Source: Rhodobacterales bacterium 52_120_T64
Lineage (GTDB): Bacteria; Pseudomonadota; Alphaproteobacteria; Rhodobacterales; Rhodobacteraceae
NCBI GenBank assembly: GCA_002162875.1
Contig: MABA01000008.1
Coordinates: 186,001 to 250,000, forward strand
Direction: 5' to 3'
DNA length: 64,000 bases
Shown in pieces: positions 8,059 to 17,899 of this stretch. How positions within the stretch are numbered: position 1 is the stretch's first letter; each line of letters begins with the position of its first letter. Made by a program: the position numbers and the translations under genes. The notes beneath the pieces are model-generated. The model was not told where the DNA came from. It ran no database searches and worked only from the letters and a program-made list of their open reading frames with translations.

Positions 8059-9534
8059 CTAGACGCTCATGCAGACGTATTTCATTTCAAGGAAATCCTC
8101 GACGCCGTGATGCGAACCTTCGCGACCTTGGCCGGATTGTTTAATGCCACCAAACGGCGCAACTTCGGTCGAGATGATGCCGGTGTTGACGCCCACGATG
8201 CCATATTCAAGTTCCTCGGCCACGTTCCAAACGCGAGACAGGTTGTTGGCATAGAAATAGGCGGCGAGACCGAAGATTGTGTCGTTTGCCTGCTGAATCA
8301 CGTCTTCTTCGTCTTTGAAGGCGAATAACGGTGCAACAGGGCCGAATGTTTCGTCGTTGGCAACCTGCATATCGCGGGTGACGCCCGTTAGGATAGTGGG
8401 TTCAAAGAAGGTCCCACCCAATTCGTGGCGATTACCGCCGGCCATGATTTTTGCGCCTTTGGATGTGGCATCGGCAATGTGCGACTCGACTTTTTCGACT
8501 GCAGCTTGTGTGATTAGCGGGCCGGTTGTGATGCCGTCGTCAAATCCGTCACCGACGTTCATTTTCGCAACAGCAGCGGCCAGTTTTTCGGCGAAGGCGT
8601 CATACACCCCATCTTGTACATAGATACGGTTTGCGCAGACACATGTCTGGCCGTTGTTACGGTATTTGGAGATCATCGCCCCTTCGACCGCATCATCGAG
8701 GTTCGCGTCGTCGAAGACGATGAACGGGGCGTTACCACCAAGTTCCATTGACATTCTCATCACTTGATCCGCGCCTTGGCGTAGCAAGATGCGACCAACT
8801 TGCGTGGAACCTGTGAACGTTAGTTTGTTAACCTTGGGGTTGGATGTGAACTCTTTCCCGATGTCGGCGCTGCGGTTGGTGGTAACGACGGAAAACACAC
8901 CAGCGGGAACGCCGGCGCGTTCGGCAAGAACCGCCATGGCTAGGGCAGACAGCGGTGTATCTTCGGCAGGCTTTGCAACGAAGGTACATCCGACAGCCAG
9001 TGCCGGGGCAACTTTGCGGGCGATCATAGCATTCGGAAAATTCCACGGTGTGATGGAGGTAACAACCCCGATCGGCTGTTTCAGCACCATGATACGTTTG
9101 TCTTCTTGGTGGCCCGGAATAGTCTCGCCGTAGATGCGCTTGGCCTCTTCCGCGAACCACTCGATGAAGGAGGCTCCGTATATGACCTCACCCTTCGCTT
9201 CGGCGAGGGGTTTACCCATTTCGGCGGTTAGGATCACTGCGAGATCGTCAGCGTTTTCGACCATAAGTTCATACCACCTACGCAAAATGGCCCCACGGTC
9301 TTTACCTGTGCGTTTCGCCCAAGCTTTTTTCGCACCGTAAGCAGCGTCGATAGCACGGGCGGCCTCGGCAGCGGTCATGTTGGGCACGGTGCAGATAACA
9401 TCACCGCGTGCAGGGTTGGTCACGTCGAATGTCGCGCCGCTGTCGGCATCAACCCATTCGCCATTGATATAGGCCTGGGTACGCAGAAGGGATGGGTCGT
9501 TGAGTTTCGATTTTAGATCGGTTGCGTCTAACAT
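8059..9534 (-). CDS. gabD: NAD(P)-dependent succinate-semialdehyde dehydrogenase
   Basis: A 491-residue aldehyde dehydrogenase close to GabD in length and motifs. Family knowledge: oxidises succinate semialdehyde to succinate, the last step of GABA catabolism, in the cytosol. Visible: TSITPWNFPNAMIARK (cofactor binding), FTGSTQVGR (Rossmann turn), the general-base Glu in MELGGNAPF (residue about 264) and the catalytic Cys in NNGQTCVCANR (C298). The C-terminus keeps PFGGIKQSGQGREG and ends MKYVCMSV, typical of GabD. No GABA transaminase is adjacent. A glutarate-semialdehyde dehydrogenase role is possible, since the two are hard to separate by sequence. Confidence 0.88.
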   Translation of the reverse strand: MLDATDLKSKLNDPSLLRTQAYINGEWVDADSGATFDVTNPARGDVICTVPNMTAAEAARAIDAAYGAKKAWAKRTGKDRGAILRRWYELMVENADDLAVILTAEMGKPLAEAKGEVIYGASFIEWFAEEAKRIYGETIPGHQEDKRIMVLKQPIGVVTSITPWNFPNAMIARKVAPALAVGCTFVAKPAEDTPLSALAMAVLAERAGVPAGVFSVVTTNRSADIGKEFTSNPKVNKLTFTGSTQVGRILLRQGADQVMRMSMELGGNAPFIVFDDANLDDAVEGAMISKYRNNGQTCVCANRIYVQDGVYDAFAEKLAAAVAKMNVGDGFDDGITTGPLITQAAVEKVESHIADATSKGAKIMAGGNRHELGGTFFEPTILTGVTRDMQVANDETFGPVAPLFAFKDEEDVIQQANDTIFGLAAYFYANNLSRVWNVAEELEYGIVGVNTGIISTEVAPFGGIKQSGQGREGSHHGVEDFLEMKYVCMSV

Positions 9535-9637
9535 TTGGGGTGTCCTTGGATTGGGCGCAGCAACGCTGTCGCGGCAGGTAGTTGCCTCGAGGGAAGCATA
9601 TTCGCGCTGGGCCTACAAGGTCTGTAATGCTGTGTCT

Positions 9638-10051
9638 TTATCCAAATACAGTGACAGCCAATGCAACCGCGATGATAGCTAACAGCCCGGAAGTACGGCT
9701 CACGGTATCAAAATATGCGGGTGGCGGCACACCTGCTTTGGCTGACTTTTTCGCCATGACCGTTAGGGACACACTGATTGCGAGCATCAAGGCCGCGGCG
9801 AGCAGTTTAATGTAGAACAACCCTCCTAGAAGAACTGGGTCAACGTTCCGAGCCATTATCAAACCCGTGATCCACAGCAAGCTGATGCCTGATAAGCCAA
9901 ACAACCCGAAAATTGGTTTGATCGCTTTGATGGTGTCGGATGGCGGACCGCCCCCAACACGTTTATGCGCGATGGCTACGGCCATACCGCCGAGTGCCGC
10001 GCCGGCACCGAGCATTAGGCCAAAGAAGTGGAGAAACTTCACGATTTCCAT
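9638..10051 (-). CDS. Small integral membrane protein, four predicted helices
   Basis: A 137-residue hydrophobic protein with four likely transmembrane helices: about 4-27, 45-66, 73-98 and 118-137. GAGGGATG lies just upstream of the ATG at 10051. An N-terminal KFLHFFGLMLGAGAALGG block with a conserved-looking His resembles small CopD/DUF2269-like membrane proteins, but I cannot assign a family with certainty. The linker between helices 3 and 4 is basic and Pro-rich (KKSAKAGVPPPA). It stands alone between gabD and the hydroxylase gene, all on the minus strand. Confidence 0.6.
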   Translation of the reverse strand: MEIVKFLHFFGLMLGAGAALGGMAVAIAHKRVGGGPPSDTIKAIKPIFGLFGLSGISLLWITGLIMARNVDPVLLGGLFYIKLLAAALMLAISVSLTVMAKKSAKAGVPPPAYFDTVSRTSGLLAIIAVALAVTVFG

Positions 10052-10119
10052 GATGACATCCCTCGTTTTTTATATTTAGAATGGCAGGATAGCATATTTC
10101 GTTGAAATTTCGAAGGAAC

Positions 10120-11346
10120 CTAGATTTGTCGCCCTTGCATCAACCGTGGCAGGTCCCCGTTCAAACCAGCGGCCTCGCGTATTAGTTTTCGTCGTGCGGC
10201 TGGAATCGCATTTATAACGCCCATGCCAAGGTCCCGACCCAAGCGGACCAACGGATTGTCGTTGGAGAAAATGCGATTGATGGTATCGGTCGAGGCAACC
10301 AGTGTCGTGGTGTCCACGCGTCGCCATTGGGCGTAGCTGTCCAACACGACGGATGATCCGATGTCTTCGCCGCGACGGGCGGCTTTAATCAGGGTTTCGG
10401 CAAGGGCGGCAACATCGCGTAGGCCAAGGTTCAGACCTTGGCCAGCAACATAGTGCACGCCGTGGGCGGCGTCGCCAGCCAATGCGACGCGCTCGGCGGT
10501 GAAGGATTGTGCCAAAGTCAAATCCAGTGGATACGCGAAGCGGGCGCCTGTCAGCGTGATTTTTCCAAGGAAATCTCCGAAGCGGGGGTGGAGTTCTTTT
10601 AGGTAATCGTCATCCGACATCGCGGCGATTGTTTCTGCACGCTCTGTGGTTTCTGTCCAAACGATGGACGAACGGTTACCGGGTAGGGGTAGGATTGCCA
10701 GCGGTCCGTTGGGCATGAAGAATTGGTGAGCGACGCCATTGTGGGGCAGCTCGTGACTGATAGCGCAGACCAGTCCGGTTTGGTGGTACGGCTTGCGGGA
10801 GCGCTGGATACCAGCCCGCATCGCGGTTTGGCTTTTGCGGCCATCGCAACCGACGATCAGGCGGGCGGTTAGTTGGCGACCATCGGATAGGGTTACGCTT
10901 CCGTGGCCCTCTTCGATCGACTGGGCCGTGACCATTTGCGGGGCGATGTGTTCGATCAACGGCTCGGTTTCTAGAGCGGATAGAAGCGCGTGGCGTAAGT
11001 AGCGGTCCTCTACCATGTGGCCCATTGGACCTTCTTCGATCTCGCGGTGGTCGAAATGCAGGTGTAGTGGGGAAACCCCTTCGCCAGCTTTTCCGTCGGT
11101 GACGATGATGTCCAGCATCGGTTGGGTGTTTTCGGCAATGTCAGCCCAGACGCCCAAAGCCTTCAGCATATTCACAGACGATAGTGACAGCGCATAAGAC
11201 CGCCCGTCAAAATCGGGGTCATCGCGTTGTTCCTTGGGCATAGCATCGACAATGATGCTGCGTATCCCGCCAGAAGCGAGGGCGATGGCCAGCGCGGGGC
11301 CGTTCAGCCCTCCACCGACGATAATGACATCCGTATCAGTTTTCAT
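10120..11346 (-). CDS. FAD-dependent monooxygenase, UbiH/UbiF/COQ6 family
   Basis: An FAD-dependent aromatic hydroxylase of about 408 residues. The N-terminal dinucleotide fold VIIVGGGLNGPALAIALA follows directly after the chosen ATG at 11346; an upstream in-frame ATG at 11382 would add twelve non-family residues. Later blocks are typical of ubiquinone hydroxylases: VGCDGRKSQTAMRAG (DG motif) and RVALAGDAAHGVHYVAGQGLNLGLRD (GD motif). Family knowledge: UbiH, UbiF or UbiL homologues hydroxylate ring positions in ubiquinone synthesis at the membrane. Which carbon this one attacks cannot be decided here. It diverges from the amidase gene. Confidence 0.85.
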   Translation of the reverse strand: MKTDTDVIIVGGGLNGPALAIALASGGIRSIIVDAMPKEQRDDPDFDGRSYALSLSSVNMLKALGVWADIAENTQPMLDIIVTDGKAGEGVSPLHLHFDHREIEEGPMGHMVEDRYLRHALLSALETEPLIEHIAPQMVTAQSIEEGHGSVTLSDGRQLTARLIVGCDGRKSQTAMRAGIQRSRKPYHQTGLVCAISHELPHNGVAHQFFMPNGPLAILPLPGNRSSIVWTETTERAETIAAMSDDDYLKELHPRFGDFLGKITLTGARFAYPLDLTLAQSFTAERVALAGDAAHGVHYVAGQGLNLGLRDVAALAETLIKAARRGEDIGSSVVLDSYAQWRRVDTTTLVASTDTINRIFSNDNPLVRLGRDLGMGVINAIPAARRKLIREAAGLNGDLPRLMQGRQI

Positions 11347-11421
11347 ACCTCTCAATATGATCTTGATTGCGGGATTGTCCATATCGGATTAGCGTGCGGA
11401 CAAACGGAATCGGAGGAAAAC

Positions 11422-12753
11422 ATGGCTGATTGGCTGAGAATGACCGCATGTGATTTAGGTCGCGGGATCGGCGCGGGTGAAATTGATCCGATCGACCTGT
11501 GCGAAGCCTATCTAACGGCGATCAACGCGCATGAATTTACAGATCGTATTTACGCCCGTTTAACGCAAGATCGCGCAAGGGCCGAGGCTGCTGCGGCGTC
11601 CGAGCGCGCCAAAAAAGGTGTGCGTCGCGGGTTGCTGGACGGGGTTCCGATTAGTTGGAAGGATTTGTACGATACTGCGGGCGTTGTGACGGAGGCGGGA
11701 ACGGCTTTGTTGAAGGGCCGTGTGCCGGATACGGATGCCGAGGTGTTGGCGAATGCAACGCGGGCAGGGCTGGTGTGTCTTGGTAAAACCCATATGACGG
11801 AACTGGCGTTTTCGGGTCTTGGCCTTAACACCGTGACGGAAACACCGCCGAATTCCACCAATCCGGCGCTTGTGGCGGGTGGCTCTTCTTCGGGTGCTGC
11901 GACTTCTGTAGCGTTTGGTTTGGCGGCTGCTGGAATCGGGTCGGACACTGGCGGTTCCGTGCGGATTCCGTCGGCTTGGAATGATTTGGTAGGGTTGAAA
12001 ACCACGCACGGGTTGCTGTCCACCGCTGGTGTCGTGCCGCTGTGCGAGAGTTTCGATACCGTTGGCCCGCTGTGCCGCTCGGTTGAAGACGCAGCAGAAT
12101 TATTGGCGGTGATGGCTGGTGAAACGGCGCCCGATTTATCAGGTGCCACACTTGCCGGAAAGCGGTTCATGGTTCTGGAAACGGTCGCGTTGCAAAATTG
12201 TCGGGTTGAACCTTTGGCCGCGTTTGAAAAAGCGGTGGAGAGGTTAGAAGCTGCCGGAGCCGAGGTGGTTCGTGGCGAGATACCCGTAGTGGAACGGGCA
12301 ATGGAGCTGGCAGGCTGTCTGTTTACGTCTGAGGCCTACGCGCAGTGGCATACCGAAATTGAAGCCGATCCGGACGCGATGTTCCCTCCGGTTCGGGAGC
12401 GGTTCCGCGCTGGTGCCGAATACTCGGCTGTGCAATTTATCGAAAGCTGGCAGGAATTGCGCCAACTTCGCATGGAGTATCAAAAAGCTACGGCTGGATT
12501 TGATGCGGTACTGGTTCCGTCTTCGCCTATCCTGCCGCCGAATATCGAACGGTTGTTGACTGACCACAACTATTTCAATTCTGAAAACCTGCTGGCTTTG
12601 CAAAATACCCGAATCGGAAATCTTATGGGATTATGTGGCCTGACATTGCCAACTGAAACGCCAACTTGCGGAATAACGGCACTGTGTGATCCGTTCACCG
12701 AAGCAAAACTATTGCGTTTGGGTGCGGCTATGGAAAGCGTCGTGAAAGGGTAG
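11422..12753 (+). CDS. Amidase, amidase-signature family
   Basis: A 443-residue amidase-signature hydrolase. I chose ATG 11422, preceded by CGGAGG at ideal spacing; a longer reading from 11227 would overlap the divergent hydroxylase. Visible: the catalytic Lys in ISWKDLYD (K80), the Gly/Ser-rich loop GGSSSG (about 153-158) with the cis-Ser, and the nucleophile Ser in GSDTGGSVRIP (S179). The family hydrolyses amide bonds in diverse substrates; GatA is unlikely because no gatB or gatC is near and the protein is short. Cytosolic. It is first in a same-strand run with the aminotransferase and ftsK. Confidence 0.87.
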   Translation: MADWLRMTACDLGRGIGAGEIDPIDLCEAYLTAINAHEFTDRIYARLTQDRARAEAAAASERAKKGVRRGLLDGVPISWKDLYDTAGVVTEAGTALLKGRVPDTDAEVLANATRAGLVCLGKTHMTELAFSGLGLNTVTETPPNSTNPALVAGGSSSGAATSVAFGLAAAGIGSDTGGSVRIPSAWNDLVGLKTTHGLLSTAGVVPLCESFDTVGPLCRSVEDAAELLAVMAGETAPDLSGATLAGKRFMVLETVALQNCRVEPLAAFEKAVERLEAAGAEVVRGEIPVVERAMELAGCLFTSEAYAQWHTEIEADPDAMFPPVRERFRAGAEYSAVQFIESWQELRQLRMEYQKATAGFDAVLVPSSPILPPNIERLLTDHNYFNSENLLALQNTRIGNLMGLCGLTLPTETPTCGITALCDPFTEAKLLRLGAAMESVVKG

Positions 12754-12822
12754 TGGACCTGAGGCAGTTGAGCGTGTAAACTCAACGCAACAAGGGGCGA
12801 TTAGACCCCATATGAGGCAGTT

Positions 12823-14037
12823 ATGCAGTATCCCACACGGTTTTCAAACCTGCCGGAATATGCTTTTCCACGTTTGCGTGCGTTGCTGGACCCACATCCA
12901 GCGGGCGGCGAGGTTTTGCATATGTCGATCGGCGAGCCGAAACACAAGTTTCCCGACTTTGTGCCAGAATTGATGCTGCGCCATGCCGACGGTTTCAATA
13001 AATATCCGCCCAACGATGGTGCGCCAGAATTGCGTGGGGCGATTGCGACGTGGTTGGAAAATCGGTTCACTCTGAAATCGGTGGACCCTGACAAGAATAT
13101 TGTGAATTTGAATGGCACGAGAGAGGGGTTGTTTAACGCGGCCCTCGCGCTGTGTCCTGAAGAGAAGAGCGGGCAGAAGCCCGTCGTGCTGCTGCCGAAT
13201 CCGTTTTACCAATGTTACATGGTGGCGGCGATACAGGCGGGGGCGGAGCCGGTGTTTGTGCCAGCGCCCGAAGATAATGGATTTTTGCCGGATTTCGGAT
13301 CCGTGCCCAAGGATTTGTTGGAACGTACCGCGATTGTCTATATGTGCTCCCCGTCCAACCCGCAGGGGGCGGTGGCCAGCAAGGCATATTGGCAGGAGCT
13401 GATCGCACTTGGCGAGACCTACGATTTCCGTGTTTTTGCTGATGAATGTTATTCGGAAATTTACCGCGACACGCCGCCAGCGGGTGCGTTAACTGCCGCG
13501 CAAGATATGGATGCTGATCCTGAGCGGGTAGTGGTTTTCCACTCGTTATCCAAGCGCTCCAACTTACCCGGATTGCGCAGTGGCTTTGCAGCGGGCGGTG
13601 GAAATTCCATCGCGGCGATGAAGCAATTGCGTAACTATACAGGTGCGCCAGTACCGTTGCCGATCCAGATGGTAAGTGCTGCGGTATGGGCAGATGAGGC
13701 ACATGTGGTGAAAAACCGCGAAATGTATCAACGAAAATTTGACATTTCGGACCGAATTCTGGGAAACTTGGGTGGATACAACTCGCCGCAGGCCGGATTC
13801 TTTCTTTGGTTGAAGGCTGGCGACGGGGAAGCGGCCACTTTGAAATTGTGGAAAGAGGCCGGCGTAAGAGTTTTGCCCGGTGAATATCTGTCACGACCGA
13901 ACGATCCACGTTTGGGTGGCGGCAATCCTGGGTCCGAGTATTTTCGAGTAGCCTTGGTCGCAGATGAATTGGAAATAGAACGGGGGCTTTATGCCATCCG
14001 TGATTGTCTCGGCGACGAGATGAGTGTGGGGATATAG
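12823..14037 (+). CDS. Class I/II PLP aminotransferase, DapC-like
   Basis: A 404-residue fold-type I aminotransferase. The PLP lysine lies in [17 protein letters not shown] (K244), the Asp that contacts the PLP ring nitrogen in FADECYSE, and the Asn-Pro block in CSPSNPQG. The N-terminus ([14 protein letters not shown]) resembles succinyldiaminopimelate transaminases (DapC) of proteobacteria, so a role in lysine/meso-DAP synthesis is plausible, but other acyl-amino-acid transaminases look alike. Its end lies nine bases before the chosen ftsK start. Confidence 0.8.
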   Translation: MQYPTRFSNLPEYAFPRLRALLDPHPAGGEVLHMSIGEPKHKFPDFVPELMLRHADGFNKYPPNDGAPELRGAIATWLENRFTLKSVDPDKNIVNLNGTREGLFNAALALCPEEKSGQKPVVLLPNPFYQCYMVAAIQAGAEPVFVPAPEDNGFLPDFGSVPKDLLERTAIVYMCSPSNPQGAVASKAYWQELIALGETYDFRVFADECYSEIYRDTPPAGALTAAQDMDADPERVVVFHSLSKRSNLPGLRSGFAAGGGNSIAAMKQLRNYTGAPVPLPIQMVSAAVWADEAHVVKNREMYQRKFDISDRILGNLGGYNSPQAGFFLWLKAGDGEAATLKLWKEAGVRVLPGEYLSRPNDPRLGGGNPGSEYFRVALVADELEIERGLYAIRDCLGDEMSVGI

Positions 14038-14045
14038 GTTCGGGT

Positions 14046-16679
14046 ATGGCAATGGCAGCAGCTAAGGGTAAGGCGAAAAAGACGAAGCGGACGGTGAAAG
14101 CCAAGGTCGATACGAAGTTGCGCAAACGCGGCTCGGAGGCGTTGGGGTTTTTGCTGTTGCTAATCGGAGCGGCTTTTGCGGCACTGCTGGTGACATATCT
14201 GCCGTCTGACCCCAGTTTTTTCGGGGCGACGGATGCGGCCCCACACAATATGTTGGGCGTCGTTGGCTCCCATATTGCCGACCCGCTGCACAAGGCGGTG
14301 GGCTGGGCTGCATACTGTATTCCTTTAGCATTTGGTGTTTGGGGTGTGCGGCTGGTGCTGCATCGCGGGCAGGAACGCGCGGTGTGGCGCGCGATTGCCA
14401 TCCCGCCGATGATTGCCGCCGTCGCAATGTTTTTGTCAACACAAGTGCCGCCCGCAAGTTGGGCATATGAGTTTGGTCCGCGCGGATTTTATGGATTGGG
14501 CGGAGTTTTTGGTGATACAGCCGTTCTTGGGATGTTCGCCCTTTTGCCAAACGGCGCTGTCGACTCCAACCTTTTGGTGGTGACGCTGGTTTTGGTGGTT
14601 CCGACGCTTTTGCTGGGCGGTTATGCATTGGGCATGAACTGGGCCGAATACAAAGCCTGTGGGCGCGGCATGTGGAGCGGATTTGTATCATCCTACTTCG
14701 GGTTGCGTTGGCTAACGGTCAAGTTATCTGCCGCTCTGTACGCAGTTCTGGCACTTCTTGGCGTCAAAGGGCTGGATGCAGCGAAGAAGGCACGTGAAAA
14801 TCGTCGGGCTCGGGCAGCCGACGCTGCTGAACGGCGGGAAGTTGGTGAAGTGCGGGTTTCCTCGGAGATGGAGGAAGGCGCCGCTCCGAGAGAAGACCGT
14901 TTGAGCGCGCGGATATCCGCAGCCGTGCGGGCGCGTAAAGGCAAAGATGCACCAACACCAGCGCTTGGCGGTGTTCAGCGCGGCACAGAAGAACCGCCGA
15001 TGATCGCGCGTCGCGCAACCGACACGGATGACGAGGTTGTCGATGACGGCCCAATGATCCTGAACAAACCAGTGCCAAGAGTGGAGCATAAACCACCCAA
15101 GCGGGCGAAATCTGCGCGGGCGCGTAAAGAAGAACAGCCAAGCCTTGCGCTCGAACCTAAAGAAGATGGCTATGAAACGCCGCCGATTTCAATTCTATCC
15201 AACCCGACAGAAATTGTGCGCCACACGCTAAGCGACGAAGCACTGAACGAGAATGCACGGATGTTGGAAAACGTGTTGGAAGATTACGGCGTTAAGGGTG
15301 AAATCGTGAAAGTTCGCCCTGGTCCCGTGGTTACGATGTACGAACTTGAACCAGAGGCAGGCATGAAGGCCAGCCGCGTTGTGGGTTTGGCTGATGATAT
15401 TGCACGGTCTATGTCGGCGCTCTCGGCACGTATTTCAACGATTCCGGGCCGAACGGTTATCGGGATCGAATTGCCGAACGATCATCGCGAAATGGTATTG
15501 TTCCGCGAAATTATCGCAGCCCGTGCGTTTGGCGACAGCAAATTCCAGCTGCCGTTAGCGTTGGGCAAAGATATCGGTGGTGAACCTGTGGTGGCGAACC
15601 TTGCAAAGATGCCGCATTTGTTGATTGCCGGTACGACCGGATCGGGCAAATCGGTGGGGATCAACACGATGATCCTGTCGCTTTTGTATACGCTTAGCCC
15701 GCAAGAATGCCGGATGATCATGGTTGACCCCAAAATGTTGGAGCTGTCGGTTTACGACGGCATCCCGCATCTGTTGTCGCCAGTTGTAACCGATCCCAAG
15801 AAGGCAGTTGTGGCCCTTAAATGGGCTGTGGCCGAGATGGAAGAACGCTATCGTAAGATGTCCAAAATGGGTGTTCGCAATATCGACGGCTACAACGGTC
15901 GCGTGAAAGACGCACTGGCCAAAGGCGAAGGTTTCAAACGCACGATCCAAACCGGCTTTGACGACGCAACTGGTGAGCCAGTGTTCGAGACGGAAGAGTT
16001 CACACCCGAAACAATGCCGTTCATCGTTGTCATTGTCGACGAGATGGCCGACTTGATGATGGTTGCAGGTAAAGAAATCGAAGCCTGTATTATGCGTCTG
16101 GCGCAGATGGCGCGTGCCTCGGGCATTCACTTGATCATGGCAACACAGCGACCTTCGGTTGATGTGATTACCGGTACGATCAAGGCGAACTTTCCGACAC
16201 GTATTTCGTTTCAGGTTACTTCGAAAATCGACAGCCGAACAATTCTGGGCGAGATGGGTGCGGAACAACTGCTGGGTATGGGCGACATGCTTTATATGGC
16301 TGCCGGTGGTAAAGTAACGCGTGTCCACGGGCCGTTTGTGTCGGACGAGGAAGTTGAGGAGATAGTGAATTTCCTCAAGACGCAAGGCGAACCAACCTAT
16401 GTTTCCGGCGTGGTAGAGGGGCCAGAGGGTGAGGCGAGCGCCAACGTCGATGCCCTGCTAGGGTTAGGTGGTAACACCGACGGCGAAAGCGCACTGTACG
16501 ATCAGGCCGTGCAAATTGTGGCGCGGGACCGGAAGTGTTCGACCTCCTACATCCAGCGCAAACTGTCGATCGGGTACAACAAGGCCGCCAAAATCGTCGA
16601 AGAGATGGAAGAGAATGGCGTTGTTAGTCAGGCTAACCATGTCGGTAAGCGTGAAATTCTGGTGCCGGAAATTCAATAG
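14046..16679 (+). CDS. ftsK: DNA translocase FtsK
   Basis: An 877-residue FtsK/SpoIIIE translocase. Family knowledge: anchored at the division septum, it pumps chromosome ends and activates XerCD recombination at dif. The basic N-terminus ([14 protein letters not shown]) precedes about four transmembrane helices (roughly residues 30-215), then a charged linker, then the motor with Walker A GTTGSGKS (about 529-536) and Walker [13 protein letters not shown] (about 660-672). The C-terminal gamma winged helix ([19 protein letters not shown]) is present, so the protein can read KOPS. ATG 14046 chosen; ATG 14052 also possible. A reading from 14004 would overlap the aminotransferase gene. Confidence 0.95.
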   Translation: MAMAAAKGKAKKTKRTVKAKVDTKLRKRGSEALGFLLLLIGAAFAALLVTYLPSDPSFFGATDAAPHNMLGVVGSHIADPLHKAVGWAAYCIPLAFGVWGVRLVLHRGQERAVWRAIAIPPMIAAVAMFLSTQVPPASWAYEFGPRGFYGLGGVFGDTAVLGMFALLPNGAVDSNLLVVTLVLVVPTLLLGGYALGMNWAEYKACGRGMWSGFVSSYFGLRWLTVKLSAALYAVLALLGVKGLDAAKKARENRRARAADAAERREVGEVRVSSEMEEGAAPREDRLSARISAAVRARKGKDAPTPALGGVQRGTEEPPMIARRATDTDDEVVDDGPMILNKPVPRVEHKPPKRAKSARARKEEQPSLALEPKEDGYETPPISILSNPTEIVRHTLSDEALNENARMLENVLEDYGVKGEIVKVRPGPVVTMYELEPEAGMKASRVVGLADDIARSMSALSARISTIPGRTVIGIELPNDHREMVLFREIIAARAFGDSKFQLPLALGKDIGGEPVVANLAKMPHLLIAGTTGSGKSVGINTMILSLLYTLSPQECRMIMVDPKMLELSVYDGIPHLLSPVVTDPKKAVVALKWAVAEMEERYRKMSKMGVRNIDGYNGRVKDALAKGEGFKRTIQTGFDDATGEPVFETEEFTPETMPFIVVIVDEMADLMMVAGKEIEACIMRLAQMARASGIHLIMATQRPSVDVITGTIKANFPTRISFQVTSKIDSRTILGEMGAEQLLGMGDMLYMAAGGKVTRVHGPFVSDEEVEEIVNFLKTQGEPTYVSGVVEGPEGEASANVDALLGLGGNTDGESALYDQAVQIVARDRKCSTSYIQRKLSIGYNKAAKIVEEMEENGVVSQANHVGKREILVPEIQ

Positions 16680-16685
16680 TCGCCA

Positions 16686-16736
16686 ATATCCGCCTATGAG
16701 CGCATTGCCGGGTTTATCATTGCGCAGGCGGGATAT
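16686..16736 (+). promoter_or_regulatory. Long imperfect hairpin in the ftsK-lolA gap
   Basis: ATATCCGCCT (16686-16695) pairs with AGGCGGGATAT (16726-16736) with one bulged G, and an inner GCGCA/TGCGC stem (16700-16704 with 16721-16725) continues it. The right arm ends 12 bases before the lolA start and no T-run follows. It looks like a leader structure that could cover the weak lolA ribosome-binding region, or an mRNA-processing element. Confidence 0.45.
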
Positions 16737-16748
16737 ATATTAAGTTCT

Positions 16749-17363
16749 ATGAACAGACGTTTTTTTCTTGCGGCCATTGGCGCCGTCCCTCTGGTTTCTC
16801 TTGGCAGCTTCGCCATCGCCCAGAATGCCGTTGTGGATGAGTTGAACACTTATCTAAACTCGCTGATTTCTGCACGAGCATCCTTTCATCAGGAAAGCGC
16901 GGATGGTTCTGTGGCTACCGGTACGTTCTATCTGCAAAAGCCGGGCAAGATGCGGTTCGAATATGATGCCCCCTCGCCAGCGTTACTTGTTGCAGACGGA
17001 AGTGTATTGGCGGTTTTTGATAGGAAGTCCAACCGTGGCCCGCAACGGTACCCGCAATCTAGCACGCCGTTGTCGCTGCTGACACGACCTGACATTGACA
17101 TCAGACGTTCGAGGTTTGTGCAACAACTTGAGGCAGGGTCAACGCAGATGCATCTGACGTTATTTGACCCTGAAAATCCCGGCAACGGGTCCATCAAGAT
17201 GATTTTCGATCGCAATCCCATGGCATTGGTTAAATGGATTATCGTTGACGGTTCTGGCCTGGAATCGGTGGTTAAACTCGGCCCGCTAACGACGAATATC
17301 ACGCTAGATAGCGCATTGTTTAGCGTTACTAAGACAATCCGGGCACTACAAAGCGGCGGTTAA
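16749..17363 (+). CDS. lolA: Outer-membrane lipoprotein carrier LolA
   Basis: A 204-residue periplasmic protein with signal peptide MNRRFFLAAIGAVPLVSLGS...FAIAQ, cleaved near residue 25. Family knowledge: LolA accepts lipoproteins from LolCDE and carries them across the periplasm to the outer-membrane receptor. Typical blocks: SARASFHQESADGSVATGTF, LQKPGKMRFEYDAPSPALLVADG and LPLG-like GPLTTNITLD near the end. The RR after MN could allow Tat export, but the hydrophobic core looks Sec-like. It follows ftsK, as is usual in Rhodobacterales. No RNase or exonuclease gene follows it here; tsaE does. Confidence 0.85.
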   Translation: MNRRFFLAAIGAVPLVSLGSFAIAQNAVVDELNTYLNSLISARASFHQESADGSVATGTFYLQKPGKMRFEYDAPSPALLVADGSVLAVFDRKSNRGPQRYPQSSTPLSLLTRPDIDIRRSRFVQQLEAGSTQMHLTLFDPENPGNGSIKMIFDRNPMALVKWIIVDGSGLESVVKLGPLTTNITLDSALFSVTKTIRALQSGG

Positions 17364-17431
17364 TGCAGGGCTTGTTTTTATAAACGCCAGCGTCCAGAAT
17401 CGACCCCGAATTGTTTCGATTGGGCGGCGCT

Positions 17432-17899
17432 TTGAATTACACGAAAATTTTGGAAACTGCAGATGATGCGACCGCGTTGGCGGTATCGTTTTCGGCGCAT
17501 CTTTGCGGTGGCGATAGCTTGCTGTTATCCGGACCTGTCGGGGCTGGTAAGACGCATTTTGCGCGCTCGATCATTCAGTCGATAATGGCGCGAGATGGAG
17601 AAATCGAGGATGTGCCTTCGCCAACCTTCACGCTGGTTCAAGTGTATGAGACCTCCGTTGGAGAGGTTTGGCACACGGATTTATATCGTCTTACCCATGT
17701 CGATGAATTGACCGAGCTGGGTTTGGACGACGCATTCGAAACGGCGATCACGTTGGTGGAATGGCCTGATCGATTGGGCGCAGCGCGCCCGCAACGGTAT
17801 TTGGATTTGTCGTTTTCGATGCCGCATATAGATTCGGACATTCGCATGCTGGAACTTACTACAGCAGGCACTGGTTGGGATTGGCTCAACGATGTTTGA
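17432..17899 (+). CDS. tsaE: tRNA threonylcarbamoyladenosine biosynthesis ATPase TsaE
   Basis: A 155-residue P-loop protein. Family knowledge: TsaE joins TsaB and TsaD in making t6A37 on ANN-decoding tRNAs. The Walker A GPVGAGKTHFARSII, the SPTFTLV loop and HTDLYRL are diagnostic, as is LVEWPDRL. There is no ATG near the family start. I chose TTG at 17432 (NYTKILETADDA), just after GGGCGG; TTG at 17411 gives seven more residues. The end overlaps the addB start by eight bases, so the genes are translationally coupled. Confidence 0.88.
   Translation: MNYTKILETADDATALAVSFSAHLCGGDSLLLSGPVGAGKTHFARSIIQSIMARDGEIEDVPSPTFTLVQVYETSVGEVWHTDLYRLTHVDELTELGLDDAFETAITLVEWPDRLGAARPQRYLDLSFSMPHIDSDIRMLELTTAGTGWDWLNDV

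Noticed and set aside
12757-12822. Direct repeat TGAGGCAGTT (two copies) and small GTTGAG/CTCAAC and GGGG/CCCC hairpins between the amidase and aminotransferase genes
   Set aside because: The repeats are short and partly ribosome-binding sequence; the hairpins have no T-run. Probably chance.
13133-14401. Long open frame (422 codons) on the minus strand across the aminotransferase and ftsK
   Set aside because: It is antisense to two recognised genes, its translation is Pro/Arg/Ser-rich low-complexity text with no family blocks, and it arises from codon bias on the real strand.
15555-16385. 276-codon minus-strand frame inside ftsK
   Set aside because: Antisense to the FtsK motor domain; translation is His/Arg-rich with no start signal or motif. 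The same holds for the 245-codon minus frame in addA at 23025-23762.
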